Below are positions 28,116 to 37,538 of a DNA stretch of 64,000 bases, piece by piece. Source of the DNA: Pseudobdellovibrionaceae bacterium (GTDB lineage Bacteria > Bdellovibrionota > Bdellovibrionia > Bdellovibrionales > UBA1609). The notes under the pieces were generated by a model. It saw nothing but the letters and a program-made list of their open reading frames with translations, made no database searches and was not told the origin of the DNA. The position numbers were made by a program, and so were the translations under genes. Each line of letters opens with the position of its first letter. The stretch's first letter is position 1. Where the stretch lies: NCBI GenBank assembly GCA_018663505.1, contig JABJQG010000071.1:50588-114587 (forward strand), read 5' to 3'.

Positions 28116-28378
28116 AACCAAATATTGTATTGAAAAAAAAATGGAGAGCTCAATTAAATCAAGGGGTGAAGGATGGTAGCATCGATCTTCCTGATGCTTT
28201 GAAGCTATTAAGAAAAATAATAGGAAAGAGCCAGTTAGAGTATTCGCAGTTGGTTGGGGTAAGTAAAAAAGTGATTAGTGATTTTGAAGTTAAAAAAGGA
28301 AACCCTACTGTAGTGACGTTAAATAAAATTTTTGCTCCTATTGGTCTCCAAGTTGGCCTGGTTAGCAAAAGGCGTTAA
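28112..28378 (+). CDS. HipB-like XRE-family antitoxin/repressor
   Basis: An 88-residue protein with an XRE helix-turn-helix: LLRKIIGKSQLEYSQLVGVSKKVISDFEVKKGNPTVVTLNKIF (shown: GKSQLEYSQLVGVSKK). The C-terminus ends in PIGLQVGLV, as in HipB-like proteins. It overlaps the end of the HipA gene by ATGA. In HipBA systems the HTH protein inhibits the kinase and represses the operon; the repeated operator upstream of hipA is the expected target. Confidence 0.88.
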   Translation: MKPNIVLKKKWRAQLNQGVKDGSIDLPDALKLLRKIIGKSQLEYSQLVGVSKKVISDFEVKKGNPTVVTLNKIFAPIGLQVGLVSKRR

Positions 28379-28417
28379 GTGATAATCTGAACTTAGCTAA
28401 ACCACAATAAAAAAAAT

Positions 28418-30376
28418 CTACGATTGTTGAACCTCAGCATTTTTCACATGCAAAAAATGAAAATGTTTTTCATATTGGGTGATTAAATCCACTACAATCT
28501 GTTCCTTACTATAGCCATAAACATCATAGTCCTGTCCGCCACTTGATAAAAAGACTTCAGCTCGCACATAAGTGTTTTTATCATCCTGAGCATACTCAGG
28601 TACTTCAAAAGTTCGAAGTCTAATGTTATAGAGGAAATCCTCAACCTCTCCATTTTTAATATTTAATGCTACGGACTTGTCTGCCTTCTCAGTGAGCTCC
28701 ACATCAAGGTCTCTATCAATCATTTCATCTCGAACTTCATTAAGAGCTGGTCGGACCACCTCTTTAAGAAATCTTTTTGCATCCTTTTGTGCTGGATGGC
28801 TGGTTAACATTTCTAGCCTGTCCTTCCAATCTGAGGATGCCTGGGAGTATTGAACAACAGTGTTGTGGTTTTGTACGGCATGCATCAGTTGATAATCTGT
28901 GCGTAAGGTTTTAATAAAACCATAAAGACCTGCTGCTATAAGTATTATAATCGGGATTGATGTGACGATAGTCATTGTTTGTAAAGCATCTAATCCCCCA
29001 GCTAATAAAAGAACGGCTGCTACAACCCCTTCAGTTACAGCCCAAAAAATCCTCTGCCATAGAGGAGGGTCTTGTTGGCCACCAGAGGCAAGAGTGTCGA
29101 TAACAAGGGATCCACTGTCTGAAGAGCTAACAAAAAATGTGACCACCAAAGTGAGTCCTAGAATTGAAAGCGCATTGCTCATGGGTAAATATTCAAAGAA
29201 TTTAAATAAAGCCGTGGACACATCCGCATTAACAGCTGCTGATAATTCTGTGGCATTTTGCTTTAGTATGAGGTTAATCCCTGAGTTTCCAAAAACAGTC
29301 ATCCAAAGAAAAGTAAACCCAGTTGGGAGAAAAAGAACTCCAATCATAAACTCACGAATAGTTCGTCCTTTAGAAATTCTTGCGATAAACATACCCACAA
29401 AAGGCGCCCAAGATATCCACCAAGCCCAATAAAGCAAAGTCCAGCCACCAATCCAAGCTTCTTTTTTCTCATAGGCATAAAGGTTAAAAGTTTTATAAAC
29501 AACATCAGAAAAGTAAGCCCCAGTATTTTGTACAAATGCTTGAAGAAGGTCCACTGTATTTCCCAATAACAAAACAGCAAACATAAGGATCGCAGCCAAT
29601 ATCACATTAATATTGGAAAGCTTTTTAATCCCGCCATCTAAGCCCAAAACAACAGAGGTGGTTGCCAGAGCGGTGATACCTAATATGAGAAAAACTTGAA
29701 TCAATGTACTTTGCTCTACACCAAATAGAAAATTTAACCCTGCATTAACCTGAATAACTCCTAATCCTAATGATGCTGCCACGCCAAACATTGTTCCAAT
29801 AATTGCAAAGACATCTATGACATCCCCTGCCCTACCATGAATTTTATCACCTAATAATGGGTACAAAAGAGATCTAGGTAAAAGTGGCAAATCTTTACGA
29901 TAACAAGAATAGGCTAACATCACAGCAAGAATGGCATAAATAGCCCAGGCGTGAAGCCCCCAATGAAAAAAAGTGATTTTCATTGCTTCCCGAGCACTCT
30001 CAACGGTCCCACCTGTTCCTACTGGAGGTGAAGCAAAGTGCATTAGTGGCTCGGCCACTCCCCAAAACATGAGACCAATACCCATACCTGCAGAAAATAG
30101 CATGGCAAACCACGAATGATTTTTAAATTCAGGTTCAGAGTGATCTGGTCCTAATTTAATATCACCCATGCGACTGACAATGAGCCAGAATGAAGAAAAA
30201 AGAACTGTCCCAACTGTTAAAATATAAACCCATGCGGTTTTCACCACTAGCCAGGCTTGTATAGATTTAAAAAAGCCGCCAATAATTGTGGGCCAGATAG
30301 AAGCTACTACCGTTAGAAGAAGAATAAAAAAGAAAGAGCCATAGAATACAGATTTATTGATGTTTGAATTCTTCAT
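28418..30376 (-). CDS. BCCT-family betaine/choline/carnitine transporter
   Basis: A protein of about 652 residues with twelve predicted membrane segments and the BCCT signature: GLMFWGVAEPLMHF, and the helix 8 aromatic box GGWTLLYWAWWISWAPFVGMFIARIS (as parts GGWTLLYWAWW and SWAPFVGMF). BCCT proteins import compatible solutes driven by Na+ or H+. The long cytoplasmic C-tail (about 150 residues) recalls osmoregulated members such as BetT. GGAAA stands before the ATG at 30376; an in-frame ATG at 30418 is also possible. Confidence 0.92.
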   Translation of the reverse strand: MKNSNINKSVFYGSFFFILLLTVVASIWPTIIGGFFKSIQAWLVVKTAWVYILTVGTVLFSSFWLIVSRMGDIKLGPDHSEPEFKNHSWFAMLFSAGMGIGLMFWGVAEPLMHFASPPVGTGGTVESAREAMKITFFHWGLHAWAIYAILAVMLAYSCYRKDLPLLPRSLLYPLLGDKIHGRAGDVIDVFAIIGTMFGVAASLGLGVIQVNAGLNFLFGVEQSTLIQVFLILGITALATTSVVLGLDGGIKKLSNINVILAAILMFAVLLLGNTVDLLQAFVQNTGAYFSDVVYKTFNLYAYEKKEAWIGGWTLLYWAWWISWAPFVGMFIARISKGRTIREFMIGVLFLPTGFTFLWMTVFGNSGINLILKQNATELSAAVNADVSTALFKFFEYLPMSNALSILGLTLVVTFFVSSSDSGSLVIDTLASGGQQDPPLWQRIFWAVTEGVVAAVLLLAGGLDALQTMTIVTSIPIIILIAAGLYGFIKTLRTDYQLMHAVQNHNTVVQYSQASSDWKDRLEMLTSHPAQKDAKRFLKEVVRPALNEVRDEMIDRDLDVELTEKADKSVALNIKNGEVEDFLYNIRLRTFEVPEYAQDDKNTYVRAEVFLSSGGQDYDVYGYSKEQIVVDLITQYEKHFHFLHVKNAEVQQS

Positions 30377-30418
30377 TTTATTTTCCAATTTTGTTTGAGA
30401 AAGAAGTTGCTCAAACAT

Positions 30419-30622
30419 AATTCATTGTTTTTACTATATGGATACTCATTTGTCCAAGCTTAGTCCTAGAAGATATATATGTGGATTTTTTACATGGTTA
30501 GACTATACGACGTTCTATAAAATAGCCGTGTAAAATAGGACTTGGCACTTAATACTACATAAGGCCATACCTCAAATACTTCAGCAGAAATTCTCTTCTT
30601 TCATGGGTATAAATAAATTATT
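30419..30622. other. gene-free stretch beside decayed genes
   Basis: No open frame, RNA or clear repeat is seen. It lies upstream of the BCCT gene and probably holds its promoter. Confidence 0.4.
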
Positions 30623-31092
30623 CTAAACTAGATGTTGAAGTTCGGAGTAGGCTTTTGTGTAAACAGGTTTTTTAAAATCGATTACTTCAGATAATATAAC
30701 CTCAATACTTACCCAGCGATAAAAACCAAAGTCATCCGTTGATACAATACTCTTCTTTTCTGCGTCTGAAATTTTTATCAAAAAATAGGTTTGCGCCTGC
30801 CCTATATAAGGTGAACCTCTGTTTGGTTCATCAAGATGCCACCTATAGCAAATGGGATTTTTATCTTACCTAAAATTTTATATGAATCTAGTCCAATTTC
30901 CTCTTTCAACTCTCTAGATAGTGCCTCCTCTAATGATTCTCCCTCTTCAATGCCTCCTTGAGGTACCTGAAAGCCTTTAGTTCATAACTCCACATCATTA
31001 CGATGACAAAAAAGGAACTTATTTTTACTATCCATCACAAAGGCAGCTATGTTACTTCGATATTCTGGTTTCTGATGCTCATTACTAATCAT
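30623..31092 (-). pseudogene. Nudix hydrolase (RppH-like) pseudogene: one stop, one frameshift
   Basis: Starting at the ATG 31092, the minus strand encodes an N-terminal RppH-like sequence, then TGA at 30982-30984 where relatives have Trp. It continues with KGFQVPQGGIEEGE and the complete Nudix box ending RELKEEIGLD. At an A-run near 30858-30862 the frame changes by one, and the remainder (YRWHLDEPNRGSPYIGQAQ, then FYRWVSIEVI) completes the domain to a stop at 30623. Both lesions are directly readable. RppH removes pyrophosphate from mRNA 5' ends; this copy is unlikely to be functional. Confidence 0.85.
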
Positions 31093-31170
31093 TTTGTTTG
31101 ACCTTTAAATACTAATTTCAATTATAAAATTATTTAAAAAAATACAATGCTGTATGTTTGCGTTGGTTTT

Positions 31171-31269
31171 ATGAATTTGAACCCCATTAAAACCACTCTC
31201 CTTAACCATTTTTGCAGCAGAAGTAAGTGTGGAAACAGCTCGTCCAAGAATAAATGATCGTAGATTTTC
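31171..31269 (-). pseudogene. fragment of an Old Yellow Enzyme-type flavin oxidoreductase
   Basis: The minus strand encodes FILGRAVSTLTSAAKMVKESGF followed by NGVQIH, shown here in two parts. This is the conserved A-x-x-x-K-E-x-G-F-D-G-V-E-I-H block of NADH:flavin oxidoreductases; the GAHGYL that should follow is absent. About 33 codons survive. The flanks at 31093-31170 and 31270-31380 show no gene. Confidence 0.65.
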
Positions 31270-31380
31270 ACGTTAAGCTGCTTAACCTGTTAACACATTC
31301 GATTTTAATTACTATTTTAGTAAAACAAAATCAGCAGAATATTAGTGAAAAAGTATCTTTAATACCATCAATTTGAAATT

Positions 31381-33417
31381 TTAACTCGCTTTTTTCAAAA
31401 GCTTTTTCACAGGATCCCTATTTGATAATGTGGAGTCGAGGGCTTCTATTAACTCTTTGATCCCTATTGGTTTTTGTAAAGATTTGGTGAGAATCGACAG
31501 ATCAAAATTTTCACTGAATTCATTTTCATTATAACCACTCATAATGACTATAGGTACATTTGGGTTCAACTTATTTATTTCAATAGCCGCCTCTTGACCA
31601 CTCAGTCTAGGCATACTGAGATCCATCAATATACAGTCAAATGAGTCAGGAGATTTCTTAAATAAATCAACGGCTTCTTGGCCGTCCATAGCTGAAACAA
31701 CTTCATAACCATAATAATCTAGACTATCTGATAAGACTAGTAAAAGATCCTCTTCATCATCGGCCAAAAGAATTCGTTTGTTAATATTAGTTTTGTTTTG
31801 CAAATCAGAAGTATCAACAATATTGATAACATTTGAATTTGACTCATTTTCTAGAATTGGTAACAAAACTGTAAAGGTCGTCCCCTTATTCAATTCACTT
31901 TCAAGGGAAATAAGCCCTCCATGCATTTTAATAATTCCTTTTACAGCAGATAATCCCAAACCACGTCCCGTCACTTTTGTGGTATAGAATGGATCAAAAA
32001 TTCGATCTTTGATAGATTCACTTATACCAGTGCCGTTGTCCGAAACAGTGAGGCAAGCGTATGTGCCAGCAGGCAGGTCATCTTCTGGAGATAATTTTTT
32101 TAAAGTGTCCGTATTAAAATCTTCAATTTTAGAAGAAACAACAATTCGCCCCTCTTTATTCTTAACAGCTTGAGCTGCATTGGTAACAAGATTCATGATC
32201 ACTTGGAGTAATTGATTCTCATCACCATTTACAAAAATTGGTTTTTCCTCTAATTCAAAATCCAGTGTAGTTTTTTTAGAAAGAGCCGCTAGAACCAGGC
32301 TATCCAATTCAGAAATCAACTTTCCTATTTCTGTTTTCTTGGTGGCCACCGCTCCACGGCCAGCATATGACAGCATTTGATTGCTAAAAGCTCCGGCACG
32401 ATGACTGGCAGTAATTACATTTTTCAACCTCAATTCAATTTTTAATTTTTCTGCATTATCTGGAATTTTATCTAACATAATTAATGATAATTCCACATTT
32501 CCTAAAATCGTAGCTAACACATTATTAAAATCATGCGCAACTCCTCCTGCAAGGACCCCAAGAGCTTCCATTTTAGCAGCCTGTCTTAACTGATCTTCTA
32601 GCTCTAAGGCTTCATTATGCTTTTTTTGAAGAGCCTCTTCGGCCCGTCCTCGTTCAACCGCTAGACCTGTCATTGCAGTTATTGCTTTAAGCTGTCCTAG
32701 TTGTTCAAACGTAGGTGTTTGTGATTTTGGTGAATAAAGTGCTAATGCACCCAATACGTTACCACTTTTACTTGTGAAAGGGTGTGACCAACAGGAATTC
32801 ACACCAGCTTGTTTTGCAAGTTCTGCAAATGGTACCCATAAGGGATCATTTTGAATGTCACATACTATAACAGGAACATTCCAATATATTGCTGTCCCAC
32901 AAGAGCCAACTGTAGGACCTATGGCAAAACCATCAATGGCATTATTATAAGCATCAGGAAGGCTTGGTCCGGCACCTTTCACAAAGTGTCCGTCCTCTAC
33001 AAGTAAAATTGAACACTTGTATCCTGGATTCTGTTCTTCTACGATGTGAGCTATCTCATGAAGTGTGCTTTTGACATTTGCTTCTCTAGAAAAATCATCG
33101 AAATATTTTGGGCGATTGTGCTTCTTAATGAAACGGGCCAAAACAATACAGTCATCATGCTTTTTTGAAATACGTACATTTAGCTCTAATGTATCTTCCC
33201 CTTTAGTTAAATGACGGACAGTACAACTTTCGATTTTCCCTTCAAGCAAGTCATTAAACAAAAACTGGTCCTCTGGGGCAATCCAATCTATAAAAGATTT
33301 TTTAGCTAATTCCTCTGGTGCAATTCCCACCTTGTCTGAGAAAGATGCGTTGGAACGTACAAAACCACCGGCTTTTGTAGTTCGAATCAAAAATGGTTGA
33401 TCTGTAAATTCAGCCAT
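31381..33417 (-). CDS. cytoplasmic hybrid sensor histidine kinase (PAS-GAF-HisKA-HATPase-REC)
   Basis: 678 residues without membrane segments. In order: PAS (residues about 5-100, ASFSDKVGIAPEEL), GAF (about 115-255, GPTVGSCGTAIYWNVPVIV), coiled linker, HisKA with the phospho-His in LAGGVAHDFNNVLATILG, HATPase with NLVTNAAQAV, DNGTGI and GRGLGLS, and a C-terminal receiver with the acidic DDEED, phosphorylatable Asp in ILMDLSMP and the Lys in LTKSLQKP. The organisation matches soluble hybrid kinases sensing an internal ligand through GAF/PAS. No phosphotransfer protein or output regulator is adjacent, so its partners are elsewhere. Confidence 0.94.
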   Translation of the reverse strand: MAEFTDQPFLIRTTKAGGFVRSNASFSDKVGIAPEELAKKSFIDWIAPEDQFLFNDLLEGKIESCTVRHLTKGEDTLELNVRISKKHDDCIVLARFIKKHNRPKYFDDFSREANVKSTLHEIAHIVEEQNPGYKCSILLVEDGHFVKGAGPSLPDAYNNAIDGFAIGPTVGSCGTAIYWNVPVIVCDIQNDPLWVPFAELAKQAGVNSCWSHPFTSKSGNVLGALALYSPKSQTPTFEQLGQLKAITAMTGLAVERGRAEEALQKKHNEALELEDQLRQAAKMEALGVLAGGVAHDFNNVLATILGNVELSLIMLDKIPDNAEKLKIELRLKNVITASHRAGAFSNQMLSYAGRGAVATKKTEIGKLISELDSLVLAALSKKTTLDFELEEKPIFVNGDENQLLQVIMNLVTNAAQAVKNKEGRIVVSSKIEDFNTDTLKKLSPEDDLPAGTYACLTVSDNGTGISESIKDRIFDPFYTTKVTGRGLGLSAVKGIIKMHGGLISLESELNKGTTFTVLLPILENESNSNVINIVDTSDLQNKTNINKRILLADDEEDLLLVLSDSLDYYGYEVVSAMDGQEAVDLFKKSPDSFDCILMDLSMPRLSGQEAAIEINKLNPNVPIVIMSGYNENEFSENFDLSILTKSLQKPIGIKELIEALDSTLSNRDPVKKLLKKAS

Positions 33418-33644
33418 ACATTTTCCTTAAAACAGTTCAGTTTGACACATAAAATAGAGTACATTTCCATTAGTTTATGGATAAAGATCGGAACTTTTGG
33501 AGGAGAACTTGAACATTATAGTTATGAATTTTATTAAGTTTGAGGTAAGATGGACCAATATCATAATAAAAATTTAAAAAATGTATTAAGAAGATGTCTC
33601 AATATAAAAAATTAGCTTCAATACCTTACTACACCTTAATAATT

Positions 33645-34619
33645 TCATTTCCCCTCAGTGCCAATATCAGCGAGGGATTTTCTGCTTCTTTTTATTGAGC
33701 CATCAATATGATTTTTTTTTGATTTATGTCCCTTTTTGAAGTGGTAGGCACAGTTCTTCGAACATGTTTTTACTGATGGTATTTCAGATTCCTTAGCCAA
33801 GCAAGTCTGGCACACATACTCATCCGTGCGACACTGGATGCACTCAATAAGTTGATCGCCTGGATTCCCGCAGTGTGGGCAGAGTTGATATTTTTGAGAT
33901 GGCTTCAGGTTTTGATCCAAGCCAACACGATGGTCAAAAACAAAACATTCACCATCGTATTGATCATTAGGAAACTCTTTCAAATAGTTTAATATCCCAC
34001 CGTCCAGCTGGTGAACATTTTTATATCCTTGTTGATCTAATTCTAAAATAGCTTTTTCGCAGCGAATTCCGCCAGTGCAAAATATTAAAATTTCTTGGTC
34101 TTTTTTAATTTCGGAATTCTTCACAAAAGGACCAAATTGTTGGAAGTCACTAATTTTTGGATCTATGGCATTTTTAAATGTACCCATTTCTGTCTCATAA
34201 AAATTACGAGTATCTAAGACCACAACATCTTCTTTTTTTAGATATTCATTCCATTGAGCTGGAGACAAGTGATGGTTTTTTTCACTTTTTGGTACGAGAC
34301 TCTGATCTCCAATAGTCACTATTTCAGATCGAATTTTTACTTTCCACCGACGAAAAACATGCTCTTCTGCCCAAGAATCCTTAAAGGTCAGATCGTTTAA
34401 GTTTAAGATTTTAAGCAAAAATGATTTAAACTCATTCACATTCTCTTCATAGCCAGACAGGGTTGAATTCACCCCTTCCACTCCTAGTAAAAGTAAACCA
34501 CGAAGGTTGAGCTCTTCGCCCTTTTTAACAAGAGCTTTTTGTATGGGTTCTAGATCAGATTCAGGCAGAGCAAAGAATCTATAAAAAGCAGACACAACAT
34601 ATTTATTTTTTGAATTCAC
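33645..34619 (-). CDS. trhO: tRNA uridine-34 hydroxylase (YceA family, rhodanese domain)
   Basis: A 324-residue protein with an N-terminal acylphosphatase-like UPF0176 domain (FYRFFALPESDLEPIQ), a rhodanese domain with the active-site Cys in FCTGGIRCEKA, and a Cys-rich C-terminal tail (CPHCGNPGDQLIECIQCRTDEYVCQ, as parts CPHCGNP and CIQC). TrhO makes 5-hydroxyuridine at tRNA position 34 using O2. A GTG start at 34619 with AGGAG is used. Standalone gene. Confidence 0.92.
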   Translation of the reverse strand: MNSKNKYVVSAFYRFFALPESDLEPIQKALVKKGEELNLRGLLLLGVEGVNSTLSGYEENVNEFKSFLLKILNLNDLTFKDSWAEEHVFRRWKVKIRSEIVTIGDQSLVPKSEKNHHLSPAQWNEYLKKEDVVVLDTRNFYETEMGTFKNAIDPKISDFQQFGPFVKNSEIKKDQEILIFCTGGIRCEKAILELDQQGYKNVHQLDGGILNYLKEFPNDQYDGECFVFDHRVGLDQNLKPSQKYQLCPHCGNPGDQLIECIQCRTDEYVCQTCLAKESEIPSVKTCSKNCAYHFKKGHKSKKNHIDGSIKRSRKSLADIGTEGK

Positions 34620-34781
34620 AACTGCACACTCCTAAGTGCATACGTGTAATCAATTATGCGCACCCCGTCAATAGAATTGAACGTACAGCTACAAGCTGCT
34701 CTGGGAGAACGACACATAATTTAAGTAATTTTAAATAATGAATTTTGTGAGCATGAATAAGTATGTGCTTTGTTAAATTTA

Positions 34782-35180
34782 TTAAGGATTAGCCTCATAT
34801 GTTCCCGAATAATTTCCACAGTTGGTATTGGCGTCAGTATCATTCCATGAGCCACCAGATGTATAGTAAATCACCGCATCAGTTAAAGTACAGTAACCCA
34901 CAGGACTTGTAGCATCACAGTCATTATTTACTCCTACCAAAAAACTTCTAGATGAAGATGAATAGTCTCCATAGAAAGTAATGCAACTATCACTACCATC
35001 AGTACCATCAACGTTATCGTTAAACTCTATACAGATATTTTTATCATCCAACTTACAATAGCCACCTGTATTGCTAATATTAGCATTTAAATTATCAGCA
35101 TCCTTTTCACACCCAACAATACTAACTAATGTTAAGAGGAGTGAAAAAATAATAGTTGGTTTAATCAAATTCATCAACAA
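34782..35180 (-). CDS. small Cys-rich lipoprotein of unknown function
   Basis: 132 residues with a lipoprotein signal ending SIVGC. The mature part is acidic, Asn/Ser-rich and contains seven further cysteines (YCKLDDKNICIEF, CITFYGD, YCTLTDA, NTNCG), which suggests disulfides in the periplasm or at the cell surface. No family is recognised. ATAGGAG precedes the ATG. Confidence 0.7.
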   Translation of the reverse strand: MLMNLIKPTIIFSLLLTLVSIVGCEKDADNLNANISNTGGYCKLDDKNICIEFNDNVDGTDGSDSCITFYGDYSSSSRSFLVGVNNDCDATSPVGYCTLTDAVIYYTSGGSWNDTDANTNCGNYSGTYEANP

Positions 35181-35311
35181 TCTCCTATAATATACTTAAT
35201 ATGATTTCCTACTTATCATAGATACAATTTTTTAAGGCGTCATTGAGATATTACAATAAACCAGCTTTTCATAATCAAGCTTTACCTTAGTTTGTATAAA
35301 TAGAATATTTC

Positions 35312-35923
35312 TTAAACAAACAGGTTAATATTCGGATTCTTTAATACGCTTTCTAAGATATCAGTGCTCGTAATTATTCCTATTAGCATTCTATTTTTAT
35401 CAAGAATAGGAATCGAATTAATCTTATGGTCAAGCATTGCTCGTGCAATTTCATGTAAAAGTGTATGGGCTTCGGCGGCAATAATATCCACGGTCATGAT
35501 TTCCTGTAAATTCGCAGTAGGATGACATAGAGCTATGTTGCGATCTGATAACATTCCCACGATATTTCCAGTGTTATTAATCACAGGAAGATGGCGAATA
35601 TTATGTCGGGTCAGTAACACTTTAGCTTGCTCCAAATCAGATTTTTCTTCCAGAGTAATGGCTGGCTTAGACATTAAATCATAGGCACGGGTGGCTTTAG
35701 TAGAGTTCTGTGTAGGGGCCTGAGCAGATGCCTTGTACTTTAGACTCACATTTGTTTTCTCAATAGTACTCAGGGTTTTTTGAAACTCCTCCGGGTGATC
35801 AAAATCTCTTTGGATGGGAAGAACTTTTTTAGAGTGGTTTATGCGCTCAACTAATGGGGTACTGACTTCAGCCCGAGCATAAGGTTCAAAATCCACTCCA
35901 TTAATTGATACCAAAAGTCCCAA
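35312..35923 (-). CDS. CBS-domain pair protein
   Basis: 203 residues. The N-terminal 75 residues are unrecognised; two CBS motifs follow (AYDLMSKPAITLEEKSDLEQ... RHLPVINNTGNIVGMLSDRNIA; then EIMTVDIIAAEAHTLLHEIA... NSIPILDKNRMLIGIITSTDIL, listed as segments). Bateman modules of this type bind adenosine nucleotides and serve as energy sensors. The TTG start at 35923 has TAGGAG upstream. It has no fused catalytic domain. Confidence 0.85.
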   Translation of the reverse strand: MGLLVSINGVDFEPYARAEVSTPLVERINHSKKVLPIQRDFDHPEEFQKTLSTIEKTNVSLKYKASAQAPTQNSTKATRAYDLMSKPAITLEEKSDLEQAKVLLTRHNIRHLPVINNTGNIVGMLSDRNIALCHPTANLQEIMTVDIIAAEAHTLLHEIARAMLDHKINSIPILDKNRMLIGIITSTDILESVLKNPNINLFV

Positions 35924-36042
35924 CTCAAATAGCTCCTAAGTAAAACAAATCTCAGGTATTATTTTTACTATACTTAAACGCAACTGTCCAAGTTATTTGC
36001 CCAAGAATCATACTAGTAAGAAGTGTTTTTGTCTCACCCAAC

Positions 36043-36450
36043 TCAGCTGTCCACTCTCTCGTATTGGGCTTCAATAACATCTTGACCACGGTATTTACGT
36101 ACTTTTTTTCGAATATAAACCTTCTCACTGGACTCTCCAGATAGGCAAACCAGCCAAGCAATAATCACCAAAATTGGGTTTTCATTCCAATAGCTAAGAG
36201 TAGCTAATACCGCCACTAGCCACCTTGGTACAAAAATAAACCCAAGCCACCAAAAAATTCCACCAAATGCCACACTACTAAAGAGCAATGTCAATCTGGG
36301 GAACAGACTCACAAAAAACAGAAAAAACAATCCTCTTTTATCCCAAAAATTATTGTGCCCCATCTCCATTCCAAAAAAATGAAATAACAATGTGCTGGCA
36401 CCAACAATGGCTAAGCTTATTAAAAGTGAATATAAAAATATTTTTCTCAT
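36043..36450 (-). CDS. small multi-pass membrane protein of unknown function
   Basis: About 135 residues with four hydrophobic segments (FLYSLLISLAIVGAST, LFFLFFVSLFP, GGIFWWLGFIFV, ILVIIAWLVCL) and a charged C-tail that ends QDVIEAQYERVDS. The ATG at 36450 follows AAAGGAG and is preferred to an ATG 24 bp upstream. Not recognised as a named family. Confidence 0.65.
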   Translation of the reverse strand: MRKIFLYSLLISLAIVGASTLLFHFFGMEMGHNNFWDKRGLFFLFFVSLFPRLTLLFSSVAFGGIFWWLGFIFVPRWLVAVLATLSYWNENPILVIIAWLVCLSGESSEKVYIRKKVRKYRGQDVIEAQYERVDS

Positions 36451-36614
36451 GAGATGGGTGCTCCTTTTTTTCACTGACTTAATTCTTTCGATAACTACGA
36501 AGTACTACTTTCCATAAAAAAAGTCACTCCGTTGCTCATCAAAATCCCTAAGAAAAGGATCCCTATCTGGCCTTACTAACTTAGCTTCAGCTTCAAATAA
36601 AAAAAGCCATTAGA

Positions 36615-36634
36615 CTTTTATAAGTTATTGATAT
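36615..36634. repeat. 20-bp dispersed repeat, copy 1
   Basis: The sequence cttttataagttattgatat occurs here, in a 233-bp gap upstream of the VF530 gene, and again at 63792-63811 just downstream of ssrA. Both copies are preceded within a few bases by AAAAGCC. Confidence 0.5.
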
Positions 36635-36707
36635 AAATATTCTATTTCCTAATTTAATAAATGGCGTTACTTACCCTATTTTAGGGTATTTTTAAAATGA
36701 GAAATGA

Positions 36708-36920
36708 ATGAAAGATCCCTTAGAAGGCAAGACATTAGAATATATTGTAACTCAATTAGTAGAGTTCTATGGATTTGAAGAACTGAGTCAACACATTGAT
36801 ATTAACTGCTTTCGTAGCAATCCTAGCATTAAATCGAGTTTAAAATTTCTCAGAAAAACACCATGGGCACGTACAAAGGTGGAAAAACTGTATCTTAGCA
36901 TTATGGATCAAATTGATTAA
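36708..36920 (+). CDS. VF530-family small DNA-binding protein
   Basis: 70 residues that closely follow the VF530 (DUF2132) pattern: [42 protein letters not shown] (two segments), then VEKLYL. Vibrio VF530 was solved structurally and has a DNA-binding-like helical fold. A role in nucleoid or regulation is presumed only. Confidence 0.9.
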   Translation: MKDPLEGKTLEYIVTQLVEFYGFEELSQHIDINCFRSNPSIKSSLKFLRKTPWARTKVEKLYLSIMDQID

Positions 36921-37102
36921 AATGCTTTTGGCAAGCTAAATTTTAAGCCTTGCATAAGTAGTTAAAGTTAATTGAATAACATATTCTTCACACGAATTGC
37001 TTTATTTTTATAGTGTAAATCTTTATATTAGTTTAAATATGAATAGCCAAGTTTAATTAAATTTAACTACAATAGCATACAAACTTATAAAAGGAGTCTA
37101 AA

Positions 37103-37432
37103 ATGGCTGAAGAAAAAGGGTTAAAAAAACCAGTAAAATTACAATCTGAACTTGCGAGTATGTTAGGGGCCGATGAGCTGCCTCGAACTGAAATTACAAA
37201 AAAATTGTGGGAATACATTAAAAAAAATGGACTACAAACAAAGACTGAGAATGGAAGTCCAGAAAATGGTGGAAAATTTATAGTGGCTGACAGTACTCTT
37301 TTACCTATTTTTAGAAAAACCAAATCTACTAGTAAATCAGGAAATTTAACTGATCTTACTAATATGAAAGAAGGAGAAACCATCAACATGATGCAGATGG
37401 CTGCCGTAGTTGGGGCAAATATTAAGTCATAA
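37103..37432 (+). CDS. SWIB/MDM2-domain protein
   Basis: 109 residues with a SWIB domain: SELASMLGADELPRTEITKKLWEYIKKNGLQ (given as ELPRTEITKKLWEYIKKNGL) and KFIVADSTLLPIF. SWIB proteins occur in eukaryotic chromatin remodelling complexes and in some bacteria such as chlamydiae, where a link to chromatin condensation has been proposed. The usual RPLQDP stretch is replaced by a Glu/Asn-rich insertion. AAAAGGAG precedes the ATG. The histone-like gene 2.5 kb away makes this of interest. Confidence 0.85.
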   Translation: MAEEKGLKKPVKLQSELASMLGADELPRTEITKKLWEYIKKNGLQTKTENGSPENGGKFIVADSTLLPIFRKTKSTSKSGNLTDLTNMKEGETINMMQMAAVVGANIKS

Positions 37433-37538
37433 GAGAACCTCAACCAAGAAGAAATTGGGGAAGACCACAGAAAAAAACTCTTCCCCAAACTATTACTTGT
37501 TAAATATTCATAGAATTCAAAAAGCAGTAGTATCTAAG

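Noticed and set aside
30982..30984. In-frame TGA in the Nudix gene as selenocysteine or programmed readthrough
   Set aside because: A separate frameshift further on in the same gene makes simple decay the better explanation, and relatives carry Trp there.
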